A stretch of 35,852 nucleotides of DNA from DATDDB01 sp035260545 (GTDB lineage Bacteria; Pseudomonadota; Gammaproteobacteria; Burkholderiales; Gallionellaceae): positions 1 through 35,852 of the forward strand of contig DATFUZ010000100.1 of NCBI GenBank assembly GCA_035260545.1, read 5' to 3'. How positions within the stretch are numbered: the first letter of the stretch is position 1; each line of letters opens with the position of its first letter. Positions 9,777 to 16,932 of the stretch are shown piece after piece. The notes under the pieces were generated by a model, which saw only the letters and a program-made list of their open reading frames with translations, was not told where the DNA came from and ran no database searches. The position numbers and the translations under genes were made by a program.

Positions 9777-9803
9777 CCCGGGCCCAGCGCCCGGGTTTTT
9801 TTT
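9777..9803 (+). terminator. Rho-independent terminator of the sigma factor operon
   Basis: The stem CCCGGGC (9777-9783) pairs with GCCCGGG (9789-9795) across the loop CCAGC and is followed directly by eight T residues (9796-9803). This is a textbook intrinsic terminator for the plus-strand transcript, between convergent operons. Confidence 0.92.
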
Positions 9804-9838
9804 CCGGCGGGAATGTTTGCCGCGCGCGCGCCCGTGCA

Positions 9839-10624
9839 TCACCCGCCATGGCTGAACTCCGGATAGATCAGCATGCCCCCGTCGACCGCGACGCTGGTTC
9901 CCGTGATGTAGCTGGCGAGATCGCTGGCGAGGAATGCCGCGACTCTGCCGATTTCGTCGGGCACGCCGGGCCGATTCATGGCGATCTTCTGGTCGAGGTC
10001 GCGCAGGCTGTCCGGATTGCTCCACACGTCCTTGTTGATGGGCGTGGTGATGGCGCCCGGCGCGATGGCCAGCACGCGCACGCCCTTGGCGGCCACTTCC
10101 TGCGCCACGGTTTTGGTGAACATCGAAAGCGCGGCCTTCGCGGCCGTGTAGGCACTGTAGCCTGCCCAGGGAATGAATTCATGCACCGATGTGACCTGCA
10201 TGATGACGCCGCGCTGCTGCGGAAGCATGCGTTTGAGCGCCTCCTGCGTGCAGTAATAGGGCCCCTTCAGATCCACATCGATGACGGCCTGCCAACGGTC
10301 CCGTTCGCTGTCCACACAGTCCTGGCGCGGGCCGTCTATGCCCGCATTGTTTACCAGGATGTCGAGTCCGCCCAAGTCCTGGTCGACCGCGGCGAAGATG
10401 CCGGCGACCTGTTTCGGCTGGCTCACGTCGCCATAGACGGCGATTGCATCGACGCCCTTTTGCCGGATCTGCCGGACCACGGCTTCCGCGCTTGCGTGAT
10501 CGTTCAGCGCATGGACTGCGACATGCGCACCCGCTGCGGCCAGGTTGAGCGCGATCGCCTGGCCAAGGCCGGAGTTGGCGCCCGTGACCAGTGCGCGCCG
10601 GCCGGACAAATCGATGGCAATCAT
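9839..10624 (-). CDS. SDR family oxidoreductase (glucose-1-dehydrogenase-like)
   Basis: A 261-residue classical SDR. From the ATG at 10624 it has the cofactor motif TGANSGLG (residues 15-22), NNAG after strand 4, and the active-site YSAYTAAK (Tyr, Lys). It ends with the usual TGTSVAVDGGMLIYP strand. It resembles the 3-oxoacyl-ACP reductase / glucose 1-dehydrogenase subgroup. Its ATG overlaps the TGA of the upstream glucoamylase-like gene by four bases (ATGA), so the two are translationally coupled, which fits a role in sugar oxidation. A GGAG sequence lies upstream within the end of that gene. The exact substrate is not known. Confidence 0.9.
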   Translation of the reverse strand: MIAIDLSGRRALVTGANSGLGQAIALNLAAAGAHVAVHALNDHASAEAVVRQIRQKGVDAIAVYGDVSQPKQVAGIFAAVDQDLGGLDILVNNAGIDGPRQDCVDSERDRWQAVIDVDLKGPYYCTQEALKRMLPQQRGVIMQVTSVHEFIPWAGYSAYTAAKAALSMFTKTVAQEVAAKGVRVLAIAPGAITTPINKDVWSNPDSLRDLDQKIAMNRPGVPDEIGRVAAFLASDLASYITGTSVAVDGGMLIYPEFSHGG

Positions 10625-12984
10625 GGTGACGCTCCTTCGGTAATCGCGATCGTGAAATCTGTGCCCTGCCACGCATCGCGCGCGGGCCAGTAGAACGTGA
10701 AGTCCAGCGTATCGCCCGCCGCCCATGCCGCCGCCGGCAGCCGCGCGACATGACCCAGCCCCCAATCCTCCGAGGCCGTGTCAGTCTTGTCCTGCCAGCC
10801 GTTGCGCCCCCAGTGCACGATGGCGGGCTCCGGCAGCAGCAGGCGCAACTCCAGGCCTGCCGGCAGCTTGCGCAACGGCACACGCGGCTGCCACAGCGCA
10901 TAGCCCAGTTTCGGGGCGCGGCCGCCATAGCGTGCAAAAGCGCGTGCCGGGCGATCCACGGGCGAGCCGGCTGCGACGCTCGCCGCGAGCTTGACGAATT
11001 CCGCATGCGCCCACACCAGCGGCATGGCCGATCCGCTGGGCTTGCCCGGATAAAGCCCGTGCGCCGGAATGGCGGCGCTATCCCAGATCTGTTCGGGCAG
11101 GAGTCCACCCTTGCCGCCCATGCGCGCCATGGCCTGCAGATAGGCATTCCCGTCCTCGCCCGCGAGCACGGCCACGTGGCCGCGCTCACCCGTCAGCAGC
11201 GGCCAGCCGCGCCCCCGCCCCGTGCCATCGAACGGCGTGCCGTCGGCATGTTCGCCGTACCCGTCGCCGTTGTAGCGATGCCATACCGGCCCGCTTGGCG
11301 TATCGGTCCTGAGCAGGGCGTCAACCGCCTTGATGCTCGCCGCCATGTGCGGGTCGTCAACCGCCCGCAGGCCGAAACGCGCGAGCTGGAAGCAATCCAC
11401 GGCGAGCTGTTCATCCGCCGCAAGCCCGGGATCGTGCGCGCGGTTCTTGACCAGCAGGTGTTCCACCTTCGTGCCGTCGTGCGTCAGCACATCCTGGGGG
11501 GTGATGCGCATGTAATAGCCCGGCACGCCTAACCGTTGCGCCAGCGCCGTGTCGGCGGCCCATGTCCATTCATCGAGGCGGCTGTTCCACGCGTCGGCCA
11601 GCATCAGCGCGCATTCCGCCTCGCGCCCGTCGAGGAAGCGGCTGCCCTCCACGAGCGCAGCGATGATCACGGCCACGGTGAACGTATTGACTCCCGCATC
11701 TTCTTCCCAGCGGTCCTCCGACGTCACCGGCCCCTCGCGGGCGATGAAGCCGAGCGCGCGCCGCACCATGTCTTCGACGCGCACCTCGCCCAGTACGCCG
11801 CGCTCGGCCAGGGCGCCCGCAAGCAATACGGGAAATGCCGTCTCATCCAGCTGGATGCCCTGCCAGAACGGCTTGCCGCCCAGCCACTGGTTTTGCAGCC
11901 AATGGCCATTCTGCTGCTGCGTCGCGATCAGGTACACGAGGATGCGCTGGGCATCGGCAACGCACCCGAGCGCAAGCAGAGCGCCGGCGGATTCCACCAG
12001 ATCGCGCGCCCACACGAGGTGGTAGCCGCCGCGGCTGGTGCTGGCTTCGCCCCAGGGCACCGACAAACTGGCGACGAATGCACCGGGAAAAGTATGATCC
12101 TCATGACACTTGATGACGACGGCCGAACGCCGCAGCAGCGTGAGCATCCCGGCATCCGCCGCAGGCGGCAGATCCAGCGCATCGACCCATTGCTTCCAGC
12201 CTGCGCAGTATGCGGCCCAGCGCGATGCGAAGCCCGCGGCGAGCGATTCCAGCGCCAGCGTGGCGGCGGCTTCGCGGCTGCTGGAAAGCCCCAGCGCCAG
12301 CGTGCCCCGCGCGGGAAGCTGCGCGGTCAGCGCCACTTGCCCGGGCGGCGTGGCCGCATAATGCCAAGTCATCGTTCCGTTGCGGTGAAAATCCTGCCAG
12401 CCGTCGCTGGCGCCCACCATGCCGACCGAACGCTGCAGCAGGGCGGGGCTGCCGTTTTCATCGACTGCGGCGAGCGCCATTCCGAAAGGCCCCTGTGCAG
12501 CCCACAGCACCGGCCGCCCCTCCCATGCGTCGGCCCACGCCAGATTGTTTGTCGCATCCTCTCCGATGCGCGGCGCCGCCAGCACATAAAGCTGCAGCGC
12601 GGCATCGCCCCGCAGATCAAAATCAACCAGCAGCACATCGCGCTCCGGATCGGCGCATATCTTCAGCGTGAGCGTGAAGCGATCGTGGTGGTGGGCCACC
12701 GTAATCGCGGGCAGCGCCCCTTCATGCCAGGTCACCGCGTCCGTTCCGAGCCGCCTCGCCTCCACCCAGAAGCCGTTGCCGTCCGCGACGATAAACCCCA
12801 TGTCCTTGAGCTGCGGGATGTCGGGGCGCGGATAGTACACCTCGGTAACGATTCCCTCCGCCACGGTGAACCACAACCGCGAGGTGCCAAGCGCCGTGCC
12901 GACGGCATCCTTGGAAGCCGGCGCCCACGTCGCCGCGACGGCGGCGGCCGCCGGCGCGACCCCTTGCGGTGTTGTTGGTTGCAC
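10621..12984 (-). CDS. GH15 glucoamylase-like glycoside hydrolase
   Basis: A 787-residue protein of glycoside hydrolase family 15 (glucoamylase or glucodextranase type), which releases glucose from the non-reducing ends of alpha-glucans. An N-terminal beta-sandwich domain (about residues 1-265, with WFTVAEGIVTEVYYPRPD) precedes the (alpha/alpha)6 catalytic barrel. The barrel contains HLVWARDLV, RWEED (E427/E428, candidate general acid) and LLPEQIWD (E631, candidate general base), matching the bacterial glucoamylase pattern. A C-terminal beta domain follows. No signal peptide is seen, so it is probably cytosolic. I chose the GTG at 12984 because AAGGAG lies 6 bp upstream; a TTG at 12990 would abut the ribosome binding site. 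Confidence 0.9.
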   Translation of the reverse strand: MQPTTPQGVAPAAAAVAATWAPASKDAVGTALGTSRLWFTVAEGIVTEVYYPRPDIPQLKDMGFIVADGNGFWVEARRLGTDAVTWHEGALPAITVAHHHDRFTLTLKICADPERDVLLVDFDLRGDAALQLYVLAAPRIGEDATNNLAWADAWEGRPVLWAAQGPFGMALAAVDENGSPALLQRSVGMVGASDGWQDFHRNGTMTWHYAATPPGQVALTAQLPARGTLALGLSSSREAAATLALESLAAGFASRWAAYCAGWKQWVDALDLPPAADAGMLTLLRRSAVVIKCHEDHTFPGAFVASLSVPWGEASTSRGGYHLVWARDLVESAGALLALGCVADAQRILVYLIATQQQNGHWLQNQWLGGKPFWQGIQLDETAFPVLLAGALAERGVLGEVRVEDMVRRALGFIAREGPVTSEDRWEEDAGVNTFTVAVIIAALVEGSRFLDGREAECALMLADAWNSRLDEWTWAADTALAQRLGVPGYYMRITPQDVLTHDGTKVEHLLVKNRAHDPGLAADEQLAVDCFQLARFGLRAVDDPHMAASIKAVDALLRTDTPSGPVWHRYNGDGYGEHADGTPFDGTGRGRGWPLLTGERGHVAVLAGEDGNAYLQAMARMGGKGGLLPEQIWDSAAIPAHGLYPGKPSGSAMPLVWAHAEFVKLAASVAAGSPVDRPARAFARYGGRAPKLGYALWQPRVPLRKLPAGLELRLLLPEPAIVHWGRNGWQDKTDTASEDWGLGHVARLPAAAWAAGDTLDFTFYWPARDAWQGTDFTIAITEGASP

Positions 12985-13594
12985 GTTCAACTCCTTGCTG
13001 TTGGGTAGTCGCCGGTGCGGGGCTGCGCCGCGGAGCGACGGCCGGGTTTCTCAGGCATTGCGCGTTAGTGGAAATGTCGGAGGCCTAATCCGAATCACAC
13101 GCCTGAGTCGAGATGACAAAGCATACGGGTTTATCGTGGGCGGTTAAATACCGCAATTCCGGTATCCGCCCGGCAACAAGATAAAAGCAGGCGCCGGAAT
13201 TGAAAATTCGGCGTCACGCGATGCAACTGTAGGTTCATCCCGGATTCGCGCATCGGGAAATGGAGCGGCGCATCATCCGGGTCCGCACCCGGCATTTCGT
13301 TATCCAGGGAAATTTGCAGCTTCGGGTGTTCGGCGGGCTATCAGCTAAATTGGTCGGAGTCCATTTTCCGGTGCAGGGCCGCTGTTCGGCCACAGCAGAC
13401 TATTCAGGTCGTCCTAATTTAATGCCGTTTTACAGACCAGAGCAGACGTGATGGAGTGTTGGTTGCGTCCGTTTTTTCTGCCAGTTACTATACGGCGGGA
13501 AATTTTGTACCCAATGGAAGATCAATAAGAATATGCGCGTCGCATACGACTGTGCGGTTATTACTAATCGGACAAACCTGTCCGTATAACAATT
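12985..13594. other. 610-bp gene-free region rich in small inverted repeats
   Basis: No convincing gene is visible on either strand. I see ATACCG-N6-CGGTAT (13148-13165), an imperfect CGCCG/CGGCG repeat around 13191-13213 (GGAATT/AATTCGG arms), and CCGGGT-CCGC-ACCCGG (13277-13292). The right part, from about 13400, becomes AT-richer and runs into the cassette-like island. It must hold the promoter of the glucoamylase-SDR operon on the minus strand, but I could not place a -35/-10 with confidence. A degenerate CTAA...TTAG structure at 13564-13600 may be the left boundary of the island. Confidence 0.55.
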
Positions 13595-13601
13595 GTTAGC
13601 G
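13564..13601 (+). other. Possible left-boundary integron core site (weak)
   Basis: GTTAGCG (13595-13601) resembles the recombination half-site GTTRRRY and lies 19 bp before the DUF2971 start. Upstream is CTAA, then the perfect hairpin CGGACA-AACC-TGTCCG (13569-13584). The spacers are unequal (1 and about 11 nt), so it is not a normal attC. It could be an attI-like or decayed site. Confidence 0.3.
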
Positions 13602-13617
13602 TTTTTACATTCAGGCT

Positions 13618-14433
13618 ATGTCACTGTCTTTTCCTCAAGTTTTGTACAAGTATCGCTCAGTCAATGAGCTTAGCTTGCATGCACTTGCCAGCGGATCTGT
13701 TTGGTACCCCAAACCAGGCGCGTTGAATGATCCCAACGACGTAGCTGCCCGCTGGGATAAAAATTTCACCGCAAAGGAAATTCTCGAAGACTACGTAATG
13801 AAGCGCGAGAGCGGTAGCCCCGTAAATGGCATTGCCTCGTATGTTCAGAACCTCTTAGATAAAGGCCAAAGCCACGAAGCCGTCCTAAAGCACATCGACA
13901 AGTTGTTTATGCCGGTAGATAAGAAGACTCAGCGTGAATTGCTCCAAGACCTTCTTTATTACAACGAAGTCATGTTTTCCGATTTCGGTGTTCTTAGCCT
14001 GTCGGAATCACCCGACAATCATTTGATGTGGGCGCATTATGCTGACTCCCATAAAGGCTTCTGCCTAGGTTTCGAGAATCACGAAACAAATATCATCGGG
14101 CAATACGGTCATCCGGTTGACTATGTTGAGAAGATGCCGAAGCCAACTATTCAGTCCTTTGCGATGGATGCGGGTGGTGAAGTCATTCACTTGGTCGCCT
14201 ACACGAAGTCCCGAGATTGGGCATACGAAAAGGAATGGCGAGTCCTTAAACAGGAGGGGAATCGCCTTTATCCCTACCCAGGTCGCCTTGTGGAGGTGAT
14301 TTTGGGTGTAAATATGGCTGCTGAAGCCGAGGTCAAGATTCGTGAGGCGGTCCTGAAGAGCGAGTACCGCCCGATCTTCAAGCGAATTAAAAAGAAAGAA
14401 AATGCATTCGATCTATCGCTCGAAGACTGCTAA
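13618..14433 (+). CDS. DUF2971 domain protein, probable cassette gene
   Basis: A 271-residue protein of the DUF2971 family: LYKYRS at the start, then SESPDNHLMWAHYADSHKGF in the middle and a YEKEWR motif near residue 203. This family is common in accessory DNA and in integron cassettes, and its function is unknown. The gene is visibly AT-richer, with codon use unlike the flanking GC-rich genes, suggesting horizontal origin. Its TAA stop lies inside the R'' half of the following attC-like site, which is typical of integron cassette genes. I see only a weak Shine-Dalgarno upstream, and the ATG follows the preceding core site closely. Confidence 0.85.
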   Translation: MSLSFPQVLYKYRSVNELSLHALASGSVWYPKPGALNDPNDVAARWDKNFTAKEILEDYVMKRESGSPVNGIASYVQNLLDKGQSHEAVLKHIDKLFMPVDKKTQRELLQDLLYYNEVMFSDFGVLSLSESPDNHLMWAHYADSHKGFCLGFENHETNIIGQYGHPVDYVEKMPKPTIQSFAMDAGGEVIHLVAYTKSRDWAYEKEWRVLKQEGNRLYPYPGRLVEVILGVNMAAEAEVKIREAVLKSEYRPIFKRIKKKENAFDLSLEDC

Positions 14434-14494
14434 CCATGCAGTCGAGGGGACCTGCTCGAAAAGCTGTGCAGGCCGGTGAATTCAAACGTTAGCC
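14428..14494 (+). other. attC-like recombination site of an integron cassette
   Basis: R'' GCTAAC (14429-14434) is perfectly complementary to GTTAGC (14488-14493) of the R' box GTTAGCC. Inside, GGACCTGC (14448-14455) pairs with GCAGGCC (14468-14474), leaving one unpaired A, like the extrahelical base of real attC sites. The spacers on the two sides are both 13 nt. The sequence AATTCAAACGTTAGCC resembles known attC right ends (AATTCAAGCGTTAG). The stop codon of the DUF2971 gene falls in R''. Length is 67 nt, within the attC range. Confidence 0.65.
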
Positions 14495-14614
14495 TTTATG
14501 CATCGCGGACGACTTCAATCCCAAGGTGGCCCTGTCAATGATTCCGAACCGTGGCACCAGCAAAAGCCCCTTACCCGAAACAAAGGGGTATTTCTCTCTC
14601 ATCGATTGGAGGCC

Positions 14615-14791
14615 ATGCCAACCAAGACTGAGAAGAAACTACGCTCCGTTGCATTCAACAACGCCAGAGCGTTTATGAACGCTGCATACAAGAAGGGTGG
14701 GGTTGGCGTTACATCCAAGACGTACATGGTAAAGGACGATCCACATCGTCGGGTCGATATCGAAGTGCGAAAGGGACTTGCATTTAAATGA
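14615..14791 (+). CDS. Small basic hypothetical protein, first gene of an overlapping pair
   Basis: A 58-residue Lys/Arg-rich protein from the ATG at 14615, supported by GGAGG just upstream. An in-frame ATG at 14498, right after the core site, would give 97 residues, but its lead is low-quality and lacks a binding site. No family is recognised. It has no membrane segment or signal peptide. Its stop overlaps the next start by four bases (ATGA at 14788-14791). Small size, basic charge and tight coupling are seen in toxin-antitoxin and similar cassette modules, but this is inference only. Confidence 0.65.
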   Translation: MPTKTEKKLRSVAFNNARAFMNAAYKKGGVGVTSKTYMVKDDPHRRVDIEVRKGLAFK

Positions 14792-15180
14792 ATGGCTTTC
14801 TTTACGAGAAGTTTCTCGAAGATAGGCGTGTGTACCTTGCGGCGCGTGCCTTTTGGTTTAGGCAAGCGAGGCGGATATTTCCTGACAGGGAAATCTTGCC
14901 TCCCTATCTTTCAGAAAGGTTCGCGAATGGTGAACTGTTCTTTGATGGAAATCCGATCTTCAATGTCATCAACCAGCGGACCAATAGGGCAGCGCGAATC
15001 GTTCAAGAATCGCCTATTCATTTTGACAAGTTCTACTCAAGCTGGGAGCAAGAAACTGAACTTGGATTGAACTCGAATGGACGCCCAGTCAAAATTGCTG
15101 AAAAGGTCATTGTGCTCACCCTGACTTCCGAGACCTTGGAAAAATCTACCAATGAGCTCCGAATATGGCTCCAGGGCTAA
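14788..15180 (+). CDS. Hypothetical protein, second gene of an overlapping pair
   Basis: A 130-residue soluble protein that I do not recognise. It starts with ATG overlapping the previous TGA and ends TAA at 15178-15180, within the R'' part of the next attC-like site. The N-terminal half is rich in Arg, Phe and Tyr (WFRQARRIFPDRE). The middle has NVINQRTNRAARIVQESP, and the C-terminal half is acidic-basic mixed with TLTSETLEKS. Its AT-richer composition matches the DUF2971 gene and not the flanks. Translation is probably coupled to the 58-aa gene. A toxin, antitoxin or defence role is possible but unproven. Confidence 0.65.
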   Translation: MNGFLYEKFLEDRRVYLAARAFWFRQARRIFPDREILPPYLSERFANGELFFDGNPIFNVINQRTNRAARIVQESPIHFDKFYSSWEQETELGLNSNGRPVKIAEKVIVLTLTSETLEKSTNELRIWLQG

Positions 15181-15232
15181 CCCATCAGTCAGGTTCGCCC
15201 TTCTGGCTGGGGCTGCGCAAAAGCGTAACCCC
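15174..15232 (+). other. Degenerate attC-like site at right end of cassette island
   Basis: The GGGCTAAC start (15174-15181), holding the TAA of the preceding gene, faces GTAACCCC (15225-15232), which pairs at 6 of 8 positions. An inner stem AGTCAG (15187-15192) / CTGGCT (15203-15208) pairs fully when one G-T is allowed. The spacers are unequal (5 and 16 nt) and the R' box is not GTTRRRY, so this may be a decayed site. The support is its position right at the stop codon, as in the better site upstream. Confidence 0.35.
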
Positions 15233-15652
15233 TTCCTACATGTTGATGTCTGCTATGGTTCGCTAAGCTGCCAGATTGCGATGCATGATGAATAGGCTGC
15301 TATGGCCGACAAGCAGCTACTTCGTCTATCGTTCGTCCAGCCCTGTTGCTGCCTCCGTGAACTCTTTCCGGAAGGTCAGCGCTGCTGGCGTGATAGAGGT
15401 TTATCCGCCCAGCTCAGGCAGCGCCGATTCGGCGATGGGTCCGCGGAGCTGGGCGCGCCAGAGGCTGCCCTGGTAAGCTGCTCCATCCGCCTGGTGTTTC
15501 CGGGCCAGGGTGTGCGAGGTCGGCCTTGAGATGGTGCACGCTGTGGAGGTTGAGATGCAGCGGCGGGCGCACGGGCCAGTGGGCAAGGCAAGAGGGCGGG
15601 CGTCGCGCGCGTCGCCGTTACCACTGGCCTCCGGTGCGACCGACGGTGGCGC
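15233..15652. other. 420-bp region without a recognisable gene
   Basis: Open frames here are short and carry no family signal; the composition returns to GC-rich within the region. On the minus strand at 15401-15586 a short frame ends in a sensible-looking segment (AQLRGPIAESALPELGG then stop), which could be the end of a decayed gene, but I cannot name it. I see no promoter or terminator that I would defend. It may be remnant DNA at the edge of the cassette island. Confidence 0.45.
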
Positions 15653-16468
15653 TCACGCCCGGGTGGCGACGACCTCGAGGTATTCGGCCTGGACGGCGGT
15701 TGCGCCATTGCGGGCCAAATTGTGCTCGCTCCAGAGGCCTTCCAGGTCCTGGTGCAGTCTGGCCTGCGCGGTTTCGTCCAGTGACGCGAACGCGCGATTG
15801 GTCGGGCCGTAGTAGGTGCGGAAGAAGCTGACCACGTCGGTCGGCGGAAACGGGTATTCGAGCGGGTAGAGTTTACGCGTGAGCTGCAGTTTGGCGATGC
15901 CGCCGTTGAAGCGGTCCCGCACGATGTCTTCGTTCCCCCATAGCACGGGCGAGGGCATCATGGGCGGGGGCGGCACGTGTTTGCCCTGGATCTTGAACAT
16001 CTTCCCGACGAATCCATCGGCGGTCCAGTTGCCCATGACGATGCGGCCGCCCGGGCGGCAGACGCGCGCTAACTCCGCCGCGACTCTTTCCGGCCGGGGT
16101 GCGAACATGGCGCCGATGAGGCTGACGACCACGTCGAACGTTGCGTCTCCATAGGGCAGTTGCTCGGCATCGCCCTCGTCGAAGTTAATGTCCAAGCCCT
16201 CGCGCCGGGCGCGAGCGCGGCCCTGTTCGACCAGGTTGGTGGCGATGTCTATGCCGGTGACGCGGGCGCCTGCACGCGCCGCCGGAATGCTGATCTGCCC
16301 TGCACCGCAGGCCACATCCAGCACCGCGTCGCCCGGCTTGATGTCCAGGTTGCGCAGGAATGCCATCGCGCCGGCGTCGAGATACTGCGCAAAGTGCCCA
16401 TAGTCGCCAGACATCCAGATCGCTTTGAGGCGAGTCTTGAGCGTTTCCATTTCAGGGGTGACTATCAT
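15653..16468 (-). CDS. Class I SAM-dependent methyltransferase (UbiE/COQ5-like)
   Basis: A 271-residue methyltransferase with a Rossmann-type core. Motif I is VLDVACGAGQISIPAARAG with VTGID as the acidic end of strand 2; DAEQLPYGDATFDVVVS is motif II, and VCRPGGRIVMGNW is the post-III segment. This resembles UbiE/COQ5 and arsenite-type methyltransferases, but the substrate cannot be read from the sequence. The ATG at 16468 is preceded by GGAGG four bases upstream, slightly close. It is downstream of the 77-aa gene on the same strand (118-bp gap), and the divergent AraC gene probably controls both. Confidence 0.85.
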   Translation of the reverse strand: MIVTPEMETLKTRLKAIWMSGDYGHFAQYLDAGAMAFLRNLDIKPGDAVLDVACGAGQISIPAARAGARVTGIDIATNLVEQGRARARREGLDINFDEGDAEQLPYGDATFDVVVSLIGAMFAPRPERVAAELARVCRPGGRIVMGNWTADGFVGKMFKIQGKHVPPPPMMPSPVLWGNEDIVRDRFNGGIAKLQLTRKLYPLEYPFPPTDVVSFFRTYYGPTNRAFASLDETAQARLHQDLEGLWSEHNLARNGATAVQAEYLEVVATRA

Positions 16469-16536
16469 TTTGCCTCCATGCTTCCTGGGTTGAATTCAAA
16501 AGCCGATTCCTCGCAGGCGTTGGCGTGATGCTTCAT

Positions 16537-16583
16537 ACGGCGGCCGCCGTCTCAAGGTGGGTGCGGTGCGCGGTGCGCGGTGC
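16537..16583. repeat. Palindrome and triple 7-bp tandem repeat between two minus-strand genes
   Basis: ACGGCGGCCGCCGT (16537-16550) is a perfect palindrome. Next to it, GCGGTGC is repeated three times exactly (16563-16583), ending just before the stop of the 77-aa gene. The region lies in the 118-bp gap before the methyltransferase and could form a transcript hairpin between them. Confidence 0.6.
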
Positions 16584-16586
16584 GGC

Positions 16587-16820
16587 TCACATTCCTATCA
16601 GTTGGGCATGCAGGCCGCGATCGTCAAAGTTGTGCAGCAGGCTGCTCGCCTCGGCGGCCGCCGCGTCGTAGGTCACCACCATGAGATGGTTGTGTCCCGG
16701 CGAGCGGCTGAATGAAACGACGCTGCGTTCGCTGCGCATTCCCCGCTCGAGGTCGCGGAACGTTTCCTCGTCGACGTTTTCCTCGATATGCACTACGATT
16801 GTGTTCAGGGCTGTGTTCAT
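16587..16820 (-). CDS. Small ferredoxin-fold-like (HMA-like) protein without CxxC
   Basis: A 77-residue protein: MNTALNTIVVHIEENVDEET, then an R-rich helix, a strand at SVVSFSRSPGHNHLMVVTYD and a final helix with GLHAQLIGM. The beta-alpha-beta-beta-alpha-beta order resembles heavy-metal-associated domains, but there is no CxxC metal motif, so metal binding is doubtful. From memory, short relatives of this type exist in proteobacteria without known function. GGAGG precedes the ATG at 16820 by four bases. It lies between the AraC regulator (divergent) and the methyltransferase (downstream, same strand). Confidence 0.7.
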   Translation of the reverse strand: MNTALNTIVVHIEENVDEETFRDLERGMRSERSVVSFSRSPGHNHLMVVTYDAAAAEASSLLHNFDDRGLHAQLIGM

Positions 16821-16932
16821 GATGCCTCCTGTTCATGCCGTCGGGCCAGCATCGCGCTGGGGCGGCTGGCCGGAAGGGCGAAAATGGCCGGTCGGACAGG
16901 TATCAAGTTAGCAATCCGCGGAGTGCGCGTCC

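Noticed and set aside
11536..13008. 490-codon plus-strand frame opposite the glucoamylase-like gene
   Set aside because: Arg/Gln/His-rich shadow frame; the minus strand has clear GH15 catalytic motifs.
13260..13451. 63-codon plus-strand frame in the region before the island
   Set aside because: No ribosome binding site, no family signal, and it spans a hairpin and a composition change.
15376..15708. 110-codon minus-strand frame beyond the methyltransferase
   Set aside because: Its translation is Pro/Arg/Ser-rich low complexity and it runs into the 3' end of the methyltransferase in another frame.
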